From assembly GCF_000384395.1 (NCBI RefSeq), contig NZ_ARWE01000001.1, positions 434,001 to 498,000 of the forward strand: a DNA stretch of 64,000 nucleotides, in the 5' to 3' direction. The translations under genes were made by a program, and so were the position numbers. Positions within the stretch are counted from its first letter, which is position 1; each line of letters opens with the position of its first letter. This document shows positions 43,276 through 52,767 of this stretch, in pieces. The notes under the pieces are model-generated. The model did not search any database. It was not told where the DNA came from and saw only the letters and a list, made by a program, of their open reading frames with translations. This stretch comes from Geopsychrobacter electrodiphilus DSM 16401 (GTDB lineage Bacteria; Desulfobacterota; Desulfuromonadia; Desulfuromonadales; Geopsychrobacteraceae).

Positions 43276-44796
43276 TTAAAGGTCAAACCCGCAGTAAGAG
43301 AGGTTAAAGCTCTTGTTGCATAGCGGAAAATCCGAAATCTGTTCGCCGCGCAGGACCATTGCCAGGCCGTTCCAGTTATGAAATGAAGGGTCGACAATCT
43401 TGTAGCGCGCCAGTTTGCCCTGCTCATCCGTGAGCCCGACATGCACGATTTCACCGCGCCAGCCTTCACAGATAGAGACAGCCAGTGAATTTGGTGTCAG
43501 GGGCCCGAGGGGGGCACGGGTCTCACTGGCGACCAGCTTGTGGAGGGACTCACGGATCAGGTCATGCGAGGCGTAGATCTCGCGGCGGCGGACGTTGGCG
43601 CGGGCAAAAACATCGCCATCGGTTTCAATCACCGGGGTGTCGAATCGGACGCGGCCGCTGCCAAAGGGATGGTGCAGGCGGGCATCACGGATCAAGCCAC
43701 AGGCGCGGGCGGCGACGCCGACCATGCCCAGCTCTTCGGCCGTGTCGGTCGACAGCTTGCCGACACCTTCGAACCGTGCCAGCACCGATGGAGCGTCGAA
43801 GCAGAGTTCGATGGCGCCGCGGGTTTCAGGTTCGAGGATATCCAGCCGCTTGAGGATTTTGTCGCGCAGCGCATCATCCAGCCCAAAGCCGACACCGCCC
43901 GGTCGTACCAGCCCGCGACCGAAACGACTGCCGCAAAGGTCGGCTGTGAGGTTGAGATAATCACCGCGCAGTCGGCCGCAGAAGGAGGCGGTCGGCAGGA
44001 AACCGGTGTCGCCCGCCAGGGCCCCGATATCACCGACATGATTGGCCAGGCGTTCCAGCTCCAGCGCAATGGAACGTATGCCATAGGCGCGCGGGGGGGC
44101 TTCAACTCCGGCCAGACTCTCAAGCACCTGCGCGTAGGCCTTGGTGTGACCGATACTGGTATCGCCTGCCGCGGCTTCGATCTGATAAATGCTGGAGGGG
44201 TAGGGGCCGCCAACCAGCTGTTGCTCCAGCCCGCGGTGCTGGAACCCGAGGGAAATCTCGAGGCTCAGCACCTCTTCGCCGTGGCATTGAAAGCGGAAAT
44301 GCCCTGGTTCAATCACCCCGGCATGCACCGGTCCGACCGCGACTTCGTGAACCTCTTCCCCCTCAACCCGATAAAATTCCATATCACCGGGGATCGGGTG
44401 TTTTTGCGGATCCCGGCCCCAGATGTCGGCAGCCTCGACCCAGCTGTTGTGAAAGCGCACCGGTTTGAGCCAGGGGTGCCCAGCGGGGCGGATGCCGAAC
44501 TGCTCGGCAATCTCACGTTCGAACAGGTGGAGCTGCGGGCAGTCCGGGGTGAAAGACGGGTAGCTGCTGCCGACGCGCGTGTGGAGCAGCGCCAGCTTTC
44601 CCTGCCAGTCGTGGGAGAGGATGGCAAAGAGATCAAGCCCTTCGCTGGTCGGCTGGCCGAAAAAGCTGGAGACTCGCGCGCCAGCGGCGATCTCTTCGAG
44701 CAATGACTCACGAAATTGGCCAAAGTCGAGACGCGGCAGCTCGCTCAAAGGGACCGATGCGCCATGCCGAAAGCGGATAATTTTAGCCCGGTTCAT
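43276..44796 (-). CDS. ehrL: Ehr complex A large subunit (NuoCD/HycE-like) lacking Ni-Fe ligands
   Basis: A 506-residue protein. The N-terminal ~125 residues resemble NuoC (HLFEREIAEQFGIRPAGHP), and the rest resembles NuoD/HycE (VGPVHAGVIEPGHFRF near residue 155). Where NiFe hydrogenases have the first CxxC (RxCGxC), this protein reads IEAAAGDTSIGH (residues ~207-217). At the C-terminus, in place of DPCxxC, it has DFPLCNKSFNLSYCGFDL with C493 and C502 nine apart. A Ni-Fe centre is therefore not expected, and the reaction is unknown; it may couple ferredoxin or quinone chemistry to ion pumping. It overlaps ehrD by 4 bases. Confidence 0.88.
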   Translation of the reverse strand: MNRAKIIRFRHGASVPLSELPRLDFGQFRESLLEEIAAGARVSSFFGQPTSEGLDLFAILSHDWQGKLALLHTRVGSSYPSFTPDCPQLHLFEREIAEQFGIRPAGHPWLKPVRFHNSWVEAADIWGRDPQKHPIPGDMEFYRVEGEEVHEVAVGPVHAGVIEPGHFRFQCHGEEVLSLEISLGFQHRGLEQQLVGGPYPSSIYQIEAAAGDTSIGHTKAYAQVLESLAGVEAPPRAYGIRSIALELERLANHVGDIGALAGDTGFLPTASFCGRLRGDYLNLTADLCGSRFGRGLVRPGGVGFGLDDALRDKILKRLDILEPETRGAIELCFDAPSVLARFEGVGKLSTDTAEELGMVGVAARACGLIRDARLHHPFGSGRVRFDTPVIETDGDVFARANVRRREIYASHDLIRESLHKLVASETRAPLGPLTPNSLAVSICEGWRGEIVHVGLTDEQGKLARYKIVDPSFHNWNGLAMVLRGEQISDFPLCNKSFNLSYCGFDL

Positions 44797-46217
44797 GGGT
44801 GCACCTCCAGTAGGTCGGCCGCCTGTTGCAGCGCGTGTTGCAAGGGGGCGGGGATGTAAACCCCGATCAGCAGAATCAACAGGATCAAGATCAGCGGTGC
44901 AATGTAGAGCATAAAACTATCCTTAAACTCCGGGGTTTTGTGCTCCGGTTCACCCTGAGTTGCCGCCAGTACGGTGGTCCCCATGCCGATAAACACGGTC
45001 GCCAGGAAGATCAGCATCACCAGACCGATGATCATGTGGCCGCTGCTGAAGACCCCGCGCAGGATGGTAAATTCACTCATAAAGGGCCCGAAGGGTGGCG
45101 ACCCGGTAATGGCGAGAAATCCGGCCAGAAAAATTGGTCCGGAAATCGGCAAGGCTTTAAGCGCGCCACGCACTTCAGAGAGGCGTTTACTGGCGAAGGC
45201 CCGTTGGATATTGCCCGCTGCCAGAAACAGACCCCCTTTGGTCAGGGCATTGTTGATCAGATGCAGCATGGCGCCGAAGGTGGCGATACCGCCAATGCCG
45301 ACACCGATGGCTAACAGACCCATATGTTCCACCGAAGAGTAGGCCAGCATCCGCTTGATATCAGGCTGGCGAATCATGAAGATCGAGGCCACCAGCAGCG
45401 AGAGCAGGCCCATCCCGAGCAACGCCTGACGGGCCATATCCCCTTCACCGGCGGCGGTCATCAGTTGAACACCACGCAGAATCGCAAGAAAAGCGACGCT
45501 GGTCAGACCACCGGCGAGCAGGGCGCCGACCAGGCCCGGAGCTTCGCCGTAGGCATCAGGCTTCCAGCTGTGCAGGGGTGCAAGTCCCATCTTGGTGCCA
45601 AACCCGACCAGCAGAAAGACGAACCCGGCGTGCAGCCAGGGCTTGCTGAGGGTGGTGGCGACCGTAAGCAGGGTGTCGAATTGCAGACTGACCGGCGCAC
45701 CGCCACCCAAGGCGGCATAGGCGATGAACAAGATGCCGAGCATCGCCAGGGCGATCCCGACTGAGCAGATCAATAGATATTTCCAGGTTGCTTCAATCGA
45801 AAGCCGACTACGATTGTAATAGATCAACGGCGCACTGGAGATGGTCGTCGCTTCAACCGCCAGCCACATGACGCCCATGTGCCGTGCGACGACCGCCAGG
45901 GTCATGGCGCTGAGGAAGACCAGCAAGCAGGGGACCATGACTTTGTTCCCGCGATCACGGCGCAGATTCAGATACCCCACCGCGTACACGCCACAGGCGA
46001 AGAACAGCAGACTGGTCACCAGCAGCACCAGCCTCGACAGGGCGTCCAGTCCGATCCAACTGCTTTCGAGCGGGAAACGGCCGAGGCAGAGGAGCACCGA
46101 CAGCAGCAGATGCAGGCCGCTGCTGAGTGGCAGCAGCCAGGAACGGGCCTGGTACCAGGGGATCGCCAGGCTGATAGCCGCTGCAATAAGAGGAAAGATA
46201 ATCAGAACTACGAGCAT
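44793..46217 (-). CDS. ehrD: Ehr complex A antiporter-like membrane subunit (HyfF/NuoN-like)
   Basis: A 474-residue protein with about 13-14 hydrophobic segments, related to Mrp-antiporter subunits of complex I and hydrogenase 4. Features include a glutamate in a membrane helix (MWLAVEATTISSAPLIYYN near residue 120), the lysine-bearing VGFGTKMGLAPLHSWKPDAYGEAP near residue 205, and IKRMLAYSSVEHMGLLAIGVGIGG near residue 289. These charged membrane residues form the proton path in the family. It lies between ehrC (4 bases) and ehrL (overlap of 4 bases), so it is co-translated. Confidence 0.87.
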   Translation of the reverse strand: MLVVLIIFPLIAAAISLAIPWYQARSWLLPLSSGLHLLLSVLLCLGRFPLESSWIGLDALSRLVLLVTSLLFFACGVYAVGYLNLRRDRGNKVMVPCLLVFLSAMTLAVVARHMGVMWLAVEATTISSAPLIYYNRSRLSIEATWKYLLICSVGIALAMLGILFIAYAALGGGAPVSLQFDTLLTVATTLSKPWLHAGFVFLLVGFGTKMGLAPLHSWKPDAYGEAPGLVGALLAGGLTSVAFLAILRGVQLMTAAGEGDMARQALLGMGLLSLLVASIFMIRQPDIKRMLAYSSVEHMGLLAIGVGIGGIATFGAMLHLINNALTKGGLFLAAGNIQRAFASKRLSEVRGALKALPISGPIFLAGFLAITGSPPFGPFMSEFTILRGVFSSGHMIIGLVMLIFLATVFIGMGTTVLAATQGEPEHKTPEFKDSFMLYIAPLILILLILLIGVYIPAPLQHALQQAADLLEVHP

Positions 46218-46221
46218 CGTA

Positions 46222-46860
46222 TTATTCCTTCAGGGCGGAGAGACGTTCCGTATCGAGCGAGGAAAATTCACGGTTGATCTGGTTGAGCACAATTCCCATG
46301 ACGAAGACGCCGACGAGTAAGTCGAGCAACACCCCGCCTTCGACCATCAGGGGCAGGGCTTCACTTAGCAGGACACCGATAATAAAAATCCCGTTCTCGA
46401 GCATCAAATAGCCCAGCACCTGGGTGATGGCTTTGCGCCGTGTGATCAAAAGCAAAAAACCGGCAAACATGGTGGCCAGAGCGACCGGGACGTAGAGCCC
46501 GTCGTGGTGTTCAGCGACCAACGGCAGAAAATCTGCAAACAAAAAAGCGCCAGCCGTGGTCAGGGCGCCCAGGATCAAGGTTGGGACAAAGCCGATGATC
46601 GGTTCGACCTCGCGGCGGATACGGACTTCGCGGACGGCGCGCAGCAGCAGCCAGGGGATGAGAATTCCTTTGAAACAAAAAGCTCCGGCCGACAGCAGGA
46701 TGGAGTGAAAACTGAGCCCGTGGGTTAAAAGCGGCAGCAGGGCCAATAATGCGCCCTGCAGCGCGACGATCCGGATACAGGCGACGAGTCGAGAGCTGCC
46801 GAGGGTAAAGAAATTAATCAGAATCACCGTCAGCAACAGGAGGTTTGTGAATTCCATCAT
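46222..46860 (-). CDS. ehrC: Ehr complex A HyfE-like (NuoK-containing) membrane subunit
   Basis: A 212-residue protein with about six hydrophobic segments. The second half (ITRRKAITQVLGYLMLENGIFIIGVLL, residues ~141-167) corresponds to NuoK-type helices carrying a conserved glutamate. The sequence matches HyfE of hydrogenase 4 in length and layout. Two ATGs (46860 and 46857) lie together, with GGAGAAG upstream. It would contribute part of the membrane-arm proton channel. Confidence 0.83.
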   Translation of the reverse strand: MMEFTNLLLLTVILINFFTLGSSRLVACIRIVALQGALLALLPLLTHGLSFHSILLSAGAFCFKGILIPWLLLRAVREVRIRREVEPIIGFVPTLILGALTTAGAFLFADFLPLVAEHHDGLYVPVALATMFAGFLLLITRRKAITQVLGYLMLENGIFIIGVLLSEALPLMVEGGVLLDLLVGVFVMGIVLNQINREFSSLDTERLSALKE

Positions 46861-46912
46861 CGGTTCTTCTCCGCCAGTATAGATATTCTGATGTTAGCGT
46901 TTTGAGAGCGTT

Positions 46913-47827
46913 TCATCGCAGCACCAACACCAGGGCGAAGATCGATAACAGCGAGGTTCCGATCAACATCTGCGGGATACGCGGTAAACGCAGGCGCGCC
47001 ATGAACGATTCGACTACCCCGATCAGTACTGCAATCCCGGCCAGTCCGGCGAGAAAAATCAGGGCGTCAAGCGCCCACCAACCGGTTTGCCAGGGGAGTG
47101 CCAGGCGCACCAACAGGGCCCCTAAAACCATCATTTTGAGCGAGGCGCCGTAAAGAATCATGCCGAGGGCCGGGCCACTGTGATCGAGCACCATCACCTC
47201 ATGAACCATGGTGAGTTCCAGGTGGGTGTTGGGATCATCGAACGGAATGCGTGAATTCTCGACCAGCATAACCACAAAGAGGCACACCAGAATCAACCCA
47301 AGTGAGGCGCCAGCCGGACTGCGCCAGGCTGCCAGCAGATGGGAGCCGAACAGGGTGTTGAGCGAAAGGCCATCGGAGATCCGGGCCAGGACCAGCAGCG
47401 CAAAAAGCACCGTCGGTTCAGCCAGACAGGAGAAAGTCACTTCACGCACCGCCCCCATCCCTTCGAAACTCGAACCGGTATCGAGCGCTGCGCTGGCGGT
47501 AAAGAAGCGTGCGAGGCCGAACAGGTAAACGAACAAAATCAGATCACCTTCAAAGCTGACCGGGGCCTGCAGCGCCCCAAAAGGTATCAGCAGCGAAGCC
47601 AGGAGCGGAACCACCAGGCCGACCACCGGACCGGTCAGGAAAACCCAGGTGGTAGTGCGACTGAAAACAAATCCCTTACGCCATAGTCGGGCGAGATCGT
47701 AGTAAAGCTGCAGCACCGGGGCACCGATACGGCCACCGAATATGGCTTTGGTCTTGGTGATAATCCCTGGCAACAGCGGGGCGAAGAGGAGCAAAAGAAC
47801 GAGATGCAGAACCAGCTTGCCGATCAC
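46913..47827 (-). CDS. ehrB: Ehr complex A NuoH/HyfC-like membrane subunit
   Basis: A 304-residue protein with about eight hydrophobic segments. The family signature NSRIPFDDPNTHLELTMVHEV (about residues 205-224) is intact, with the acidic residues that link the iron-sulfur arm to the membrane arm. Further NuoH-like features are LQLYYDLARLWRKGFVFSR near residue 39 and GMGAVREVTFSCLAEP near residue 122. The start is GTG at 47827 with GGAG upstream, 13 bases after ehrA-2. Subunits of this type hold the quinone-like cavity in complex I; whether a quinone binds here is unknown. Confidence 0.88.
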   Translation of the reverse strand: MIGKLVLHLVLLLLFAPLLPGIITKTKAIFGGRIGAPVLQLYYDLARLWRKGFVFSRTTTWVFLTGPVVGLVVPLLASLLIPFGALQAPVSFEGDLILFVYLFGLARFFTASAALDTGSSFEGMGAVREVTFSCLAEPTVLFALLVLARISDGLSLNTLFGSHLLAAWRSPAGASLGLILVCLFVVMLVENSRIPFDDPNTHLELTMVHEVMVLDHSGPALGMILYGASLKMMVLGALLVRLALPWQTGWWALDALIFLAGLAGIAVLIGVVESFMARLRLPRIPQMLIGTSLLSIFALVLVLR

Positions 47828-47840
47828 GATGGTTCTCCTT

Positions 47841-49808
47841 TCACAGCACGAATAAGGCGAGGAGCGCGATAACGGTCAGGGCGACATAAAGCAGGTAAGA
47901 GGCTATGCGTCCGTTTTGAATCAGGGCCCTTAGTTTGCGACAGAACCAGGCAATGCCTTGGCCCCCCGGGAAAAGAATACGGTCCAGAACTGCGTCGGGG
48001 GTGTGACTTTCAAAGCCGGACGCCGCAGCAAACAGGCCGGTGACCTTGCCGCCGTGACGTTCGCTCAAAAGGCCGAAATTAAACAGCTGCACGAGCATGT
48101 CAGCAAAAGAGCTGGCCGTATATTGCATGCGTGCCGTGGGAAATTGATAGCCGCAACCCCAGGTGCCGACATTGTGTGGCGCTGTGCGGCTGCGGCGCTT
48201 GAGCCAGAGGGCCAGGGCGCCGAGCAGAGCCACCAAAAGCCAGCCGATGAGACCGATGCGGCCGAGGGGCGCCAGGTTGCTCCCCAGAACTGTGCTCTCG
48301 GCGCTTCCGCTCCATTCGACAACGGCGGCGCGCAGCAGTGGAACCAGGGTGGTCGGGAGCAGCCCGATCCAGGCACAGGCGACCAACAGCAGTGCCATGG
48401 GTGCGAGCATACTGCCTGGGGCTTCATGCGCCTGGGCTGCGGCTGTGCTGCGTGGTTCACCGAGAAAGGTGATGCCGAACACCTTGACAAAGCAAGCGAG
48501 CGCTAATGCGCCGATTAGCGCCAAGGCCGGGGCTGCCAGGACAGCCATGCCCAGGGCCGAGGCGGGGTGCCTCAAGGGTTGGAAGGAGCCGAGATAGATC
48601 AGCCATTCACTGATAAATCCGTTGAATGGGGGGAGTCCACAGATCGCTACGGCCGCACCCAGAAATAAGGTCCCGGTCCAGGGTTGTGACTTGAGCAGTC
48701 CGCCATAACTGTCGATATCGCGGCTGCCGACCGCATGGATCACCGAGCCGGCACTCAAAAACAGCAGGGACTTAAACAGCCCGTGGTTGGCGACGTGGAG
48801 CAGACAACCGGCCAGACCAAGGGCCACCAGTGCCGGGACATGGTAGCTGCGACCGAGCAGGGCCAGCCCCAGACCGAGGGAAATAATGCCGATATTTTCG
48901 ACGCTGTGGTAGGCGAGCAGTCGCTTGATGTCATGCTGAGCCAACGCCAGGGCAACACCCATGATCCCCGAAATGATCCCGAGCAGCAGCATGGTCCAGC
49001 CCCACCAGGGCGGAATCTCGACAAAGAAGGAGGTAAGCCGCACCAAACCATAGATACCGGTTTTGATCATGACACCGGAGAGGATCGCCGAAGCATGGCT
49101 CGGTGCAGCGGCGTGGGCACCGGGCAGCCAGATGTGCAGCGGCATTATCCCGGCCTTCATGCCGAACCCGAACAAACCGAGCAGAAACATCAGACCAGCG
49201 CTTGCGGCGGTCAGGGTTCCGGCGGCGGGGAACATCAGGGATCCTGATGCTTGATCGAGCAGGGCGAAGAGGGCGAAGAGGGCCAGAGTGCCACTGTGGG
49301 TGGCGATCAGATAGATAAATCCGGCGCGGCGGACATCCTCTTTGTGATCTTCGGTGGTGATCAGAAAATAGCCGGCCAGAGCCATCACTTCCCAGCCCAT
49401 CAGAAACAGCACGCCGTTGCGGGACGACAGGAGCAGAATCATCGATCCGCTGAGCAGGCCATAAAAGAGCCGCAGTTTACGGCCGTTTGCCGGATTTTTA
49501 CTCTGGGGCCAGTAGCTCAGACCATAAACGGCGCCGGTTGCGACAACCAGAAAGAGCGGCAGCAGAAAGGTGGCAGTGATTGCGTCGAGTCGCAGAGCCA
49601 AGGCCCCGCCTGGAATGGTCCAAGGCAGCTCCAGGCGCATTTCGTGGCCCGAGACCAGGAGCAGGCCGACGGCAATCACGCCACTGACACAGCCGACCAG
49701 GCTCATCAGGCAGGCCAGCCGTTCCCCGCCGGTCCCCTGTCGAGAACAGAAGAGTCCGGGCACACCGGCCAACGAAGTTAGTAAGATCGCCCCTATAAGC
49801 CAGATCAA
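47841..49808 (-). CDS. ehrA-2: Ehr complex A NuoL/HyfB-like ion-pumping subunit, second copy
   Basis: A 655-residue antiporter-like protein. I place the start at TTG 49808: GGAGGAGG lies 6 bases upstream, it is 1 base after the previous stop, and the upstream in-frame residues are unlike the family. Key membrane motifs are FLMGWEVMALAGYFLITTED (residue ~120), FGMKAGIMPLHIWLPGAHAAAP (residue ~205), and [17 protein letters not shown] (residue ~290). The C-terminus keeps the HyfB-type segment with ARMQYTASSFADML. It is adjacent to a related gene upstream; the two probably occupy different places in the membrane arm. Confidence 0.87.
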   Translation of the reverse strand: MIWLIGAILLTSLAGVPGLFCSRQGTGGERLACLMSLVGCVSGVIAVGLLLVSGHEMRLELPWTIPGGALALRLDAITATFLLPLFLVVATGAVYGLSYWPQSKNPANGRKLRLFYGLLSGSMILLLSSRNGVLFLMGWEVMALAGYFLITTEDHKEDVRRAGFIYLIATHSGTLALFALFALLDQASGSLMFPAAGTLTAASAGLMFLLGLFGFGMKAGIMPLHIWLPGAHAAAPSHASAILSGVMIKTGIYGLVRLTSFFVEIPPWWGWTMLLLGIISGIMGVALALAQHDIKRLLAYHSVENIGIISLGLGLALLGRSYHVPALVALGLAGCLLHVANHGLFKSLLFLSAGSVIHAVGSRDIDSYGGLLKSQPWTGTLFLGAAVAICGLPPFNGFISEWLIYLGSFQPLRHPASALGMAVLAAPALALIGALALACFVKVFGITFLGEPRSTAAAQAHEAPGSMLAPMALLLVACAWIGLLPTTLVPLLRAAVVEWSGSAESTVLGSNLAPLGRIGLIGWLLVALLGALALWLKRRSRTAPHNVGTWGCGYQFPTARMQYTASSFADMLVQLFNFGLLSERHGGKVTGLFAAASGFESHTPDAVLDRILFPGGQGIAWFCRKLRALIQNGRIASYLLYVALTVIALLALFVL

Positions 49809-49809
49809 A

Positions 49810-51801
49810 TCATCCTCCTCCCTGTCCGCCGGCCCATAGACTCCAGGCCATAAGCACTGCGCTCGCGATGAAAATATAAACCAGGTAGATCGACAACTTC
49901 CCTTGTTGCAGCCAGCGTAGTCTCTGACAACGGTCGGCAAGGGCAACGAAAAGAGGGTTTAGTATGCGGATCAAGACGGGATCTGGGGAGGTCTGCGACA
50001 GGTGGCCTTCCTCCGGGAAAACCCCGCTGACATTCTTGACGTGTAGCTCAGGGCGCATGATTTTAGGAAGCAGGTGCCAGGCCGCAAGTTCGGAAAATCC
50101 TTCGCCGGTATACGCCATGCGCGGCGTGGGGAAGCGGAAAGCGCAGGCCCAGGTGGCCGCCTGTGCCTGTGGGCGCAAGTTTCTCAGTAAAACAAGAACT
50201 CCGGTGAAAACTCCCAGTCCGAGCAACAGCAGCAGTCCCCAGTGTCCCAGCGGAGCAACCGCCAGGGCGAGCTCAGGCCCGACCGTCACACCTGATACTT
50301 GTGCTAACGCTGGCGTCAGTAAGCGCAAGGCTCCCTGAGGATAGAGGCCGATCGTCAAACAGCCCGCAAGTAATGCCGCCATGGCGAGCAGCATCCGTGG
50401 CGCCGCCTCATGGGCATGGGCCGCCGCCGCGGTGCGCGGTTCCCCGAGCAGACAAATGCCGATCAGGCGCGAAAATGTCACCAGAGCCAGCGCACCCACC
50501 AGACCGAGCAGGCCGAAGAGCAAAAGTGGCATGAGAGCAGCAAAGCCCCCCAATGCGGAGCCCGCTTTGGCCAAACCAATATAAATCAGCCATTCACTGA
50601 CCAGGCCGTTGAGGGGTGGCAAGGCTCCGATGGCCAAACTGCCCCCGATCCACAAAAGTCCGGCCAGTGGCATGCGCTTGAGCAGGCCACCCATCATGTT
50701 CATGTCACGCGTGCCGGTGGCGTGCAGCAGGGTGCCGGCGCCGAGGAACATGACCCCTTTGAAAAGCGCATGATTCCACAGGTGGAGCATGCCTCCGGCA
50801 TAAGCAAAGAGCGCCAGAGTCGGATGTCCCTCGGCGGCGGCGACCAGACCAAAGCCCAAACCAAGGAACATGATGCCGATGTTTTCGACGGTTGAATAGG
50901 CCAGACAACGTTTGATGTCGCGCTGCTGCGCGGCCAGTGAAATCCCGTAGAGGGCACCGCCTGCTCCGAGCAGAGCCATCAGCCAGCCCCACCAGATCGG
51001 AGCGGGGGGGAGAAAACTGATAACCCGCAGAATGCCGTAGATACCGGTTTTGATTAATACCCCGGACATCAGGGCCGAAACATGGCTGGGGGCTGCCGGA
51101 TGAGCATTAGGCAACCAGATATGAATCGGAAAGAGTCCGGCCTTGACGCCGAAACCGAACAGCGCCAGCAGATAGAGCAGCGAGGCCATGCCGAGGGGGA
51201 GTTGCGCCAAGGGTCCGAAGTCGCTGAAGTCAAGGCTGGGACAATAGCTGCCTGCCAGAATAAACATGGCGACCAGCAGCATCATGCCGAGGTGGGCGGC
51301 CAGCAGGTAGAGCCAGGCGGCCTTGCGCACCTCTTCCAGATGATGGTCCCAGGCAACCAGAAAGAAGGAGGAGATGGTCATGGCCTCCCAGGCGGCCAGA
51401 AAGAGCAGCGCATTGGCGGCGGTGGTCACCAGCAACATGGCGATGGCCATGATGTTGAAAAAGAACCAGTGCGGCGCCAGTGGCCGCTGCTGACCCTCGT
51501 GGGCCAGATAGGGCCCGGCATAGAGGGCACAACAGAGGGTAATGATAGAGATCGGCAGGACGAAAAAGGCCGCTAACGGATCGAGTCGCAGGGTGAAGGC
51601 GCCCCCGGGAACCGACCAGAGAGCGGAGTAGCTGAGCGCCTGCCCGCTGAGCAGAACCTGAAGTGCAATATAGCCTGAGATAAGGGTTGCGCTAACCGCC
51701 GAGAGGGTCCCGATCAGGGTCGCCAGCGATGATTTTCGCGCGGCGATGGAGAGCAAACTACCGACAAGTAAAATGAGTAAAGCCGTTATAAACAGGGTCA
51801 T
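49810..51801 (-). CDS. ehrA-1: Ehr complex A NuoL/HyfB-like ion-pumping subunit, first copy
   Basis: A 663-residue protein with about 15 hydrophobic segments. It has FLAAWEAMTISSFFLVAWDHH (residue ~128), FGVKAGLFPIHIWLPNAHPAAPSH (residue ~215), and RDIKRCLAYSTVENIGIMFLG (residue ~295), which contain the membrane glutamate and lysines of the proton path. The C-terminal segment (TPRMAYTGEGFSEL) parallels that of ehrA-2, so the two genes arose by duplication. It starts 156 bases after the regulator gene and heads module A; the ribosome site is weak. The next gene begins 1 base after its stop. Confidence 0.87.
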   Translation of the reverse strand: MTLFITALLILLVGSLLSIAARKSSLATLIGTLSAVSATLISGYIALQVLLSGQALSYSALWSVPGGAFTLRLDPLAAFFVLPISIITLCCALYAGPYLAHEGQQRPLAPHWFFFNIMAIAMLLVTTAANALLFLAAWEAMTISSFFLVAWDHHLEEVRKAAWLYLLAAHLGMMLLVAMFILAGSYCPSLDFSDFGPLAQLPLGMASLLYLLALFGFGVKAGLFPIHIWLPNAHPAAPSHVSALMSGVLIKTGIYGILRVISFLPPAPIWWGWLMALLGAGGALYGISLAAQQRDIKRCLAYSTVENIGIMFLGLGFGLVAAAEGHPTLALFAYAGGMLHLWNHALFKGVMFLGAGTLLHATGTRDMNMMGGLLKRMPLAGLLWIGGSLAIGALPPLNGLVSEWLIYIGLAKAGSALGGFAALMPLLLFGLLGLVGALALVTFSRLIGICLLGEPRTAAAAHAHEAAPRMLLAMAALLAGCLTIGLYPQGALRLLTPALAQVSGVTVGPELALAVAPLGHWGLLLLLGLGVFTGVLVLLRNLRPQAQAATWACAFRFPTPRMAYTGEGFSELAAWHLLPKIMRPELHVKNVSGVFPEEGHLSQTSPDPVLIRILNPLFVALADRCQRLRWLQQGKLSIYLVYIFIASAVLMAWSLWAGGQGGG

Positions 51802-51957
51802 GTCTTCTGCTCAACCTCAATAAAGAGATGGCGGTACAAAAACTCACCAACTGCTGTGTTGCCGTAATTTGTCGCGCGGCTGCGACGTAAATGAGGCTGT
51901 CTTATTGCTCGATAAATAGTGCACCTCGCCTTTAAAGAGGACGGTTCTCCATCCATT

Positions 51958-52638
51958 TCAGTTCGTCTTGATGAAACTTTCAGCCTGGGTCAAGGCGGCA
52001 AAGATTTTTTCGCGGCTCCCTTCCTGCAGGAGAGTGTCGCGAAAGTCCGAATTGTGCAGCACAAAACTCAGGCGCGAGAGCAGGTGCAGGTGTGAGCGCA
52101 GATTCGGTGCGATAATCATAAAGAGGATCGAGACCGGTTGGCCATCGAGGGCGTGAAAATCGACCGGTTCTTCCAAAAAACAGAGTGTCACTGTCGGACG
52201 CAGGACATTCAACAGACCAGGACTGCGCGGGTGGGGTATGGCAATGCCGGAACCGGTGGCGGTTGGCGCGAGTTGTTCGCGGGTAATCAGCATCTGGGTC
52301 AGGTGACCCAGGTCGATATCTTCCGGCACCCGCAGGTGGCCCACCGCATCGGTCAAAACCTCTTCGCGGGTTTTACCTTCAACGCGGTAAAATACCCCGC
52401 CGGTTTCAAGAGCATCTGTCAGTGAGGGGAGCGGCTGGTCGTCGGCTTCGGGCTCTTCATAGGCGTCCCCCGCTACGCCTCTACGGCGTGCCGTTGCCCA
52501 CTCCAATAGTTCCGCCCGGTTGAAGCGGTAGCTTTCGTGGACCTTATAGGCGGGAACGATATCCTGCTTGATCCAGCGATAGATGGTCTTTTCCGAAACC
52601 GATAGCAGCCGCGCTGCATCTTTGACATTAAGGTTCAT
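51958..52638 (-). CDS. Regulator fusing an excisionase-type HTH to a PTS EIIA(Ntr)-like domain
   Basis: A 226-residue protein. Residues 1-52 form an excisionase/MerR-like DNA-binding domain (VKDAARLLSVSEKTIYRWIKQ, then RFNRAELLEWA). Residues ~80-222 form a fructose/nitrogen-type EIIA domain with the phospho-accepting histidine in SGIAIPHPRSPG near residue 147. Such a protein could read the phosphorylation state of a PtsP/NPr or fructose-type relay and act on DNA. It lies exactly between the two Ehr modules on the same strand, so it is the prime candidate regulator of one or both. A minus-strand promoter candidate precedes it. No other PTS gene is in the window. Confidence 0.82.
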   Translation of the reverse strand: MNLNVKDAARLLSVSEKTIYRWIKQDIVPAYKVHESYRFNRAELLEWATARRRGVAGDAYEEPEADDQPLPSLTDALETGGVFYRVEGKTREEVLTDAVGHLRVPEDIDLGHLTQMLITREQLAPTATGSGIAIPHPRSPGLLNVLRPTVTLCFLEEPVDFHALDGQPVSILFMIIAPNLRSHLHLLSRLSFVLHNSDFRDTLLQEGSREKIFAALTQAESFIKTN

Positions 52639-52672
52639 TGTTCACCTTCTGCTATCATGTGGCCCCCTTATT

Positions 52673-52714
52673 GGACAATTTAGGACATTACGCTGGAAAA
52701 AATAAGCTTGTCAA
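52673..52714 (-). promoter_or_regulatory. Candidate promoter and tandem TGTCC sites before the EIIA-HTH regulator
   Basis: On the minus strand TTGACA (52709-52714) is followed after 18 bases by TAATGT (52685-52690), a weak -10 box. Overlapping and following it, TGTCC occurs twice, 10 bases apart (52683-52687 and 52673-52677), one helical turn, as expected for a tandem binding site of a repressor. The regulator ATG is about 35-50 bases further on. The -35 match is good and the -10 match poor, so this is tentative. Confidence 0.35.
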
Positions 52715-52767
52715 GCGGGAAGTCCGGTTTTTGCGGGTTGAGAATAGTTTTTTAACGGACTGAATTT

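Noticed and set aside
43540-44706. Plus-strand open frame of 388 codons
   Set aside because: It lies entirely antisense to the Ehr large subunit; long antisense frames are expected in GC-rich genes.
43276-44796. Annotation as a functional [NiFe] hydrogenase large subunit
   Set aside because: Neither CxxC pair that binds Ni-Fe is present, so although the protein is in the HycE/NuoD family the hydrogenase label is not supported.
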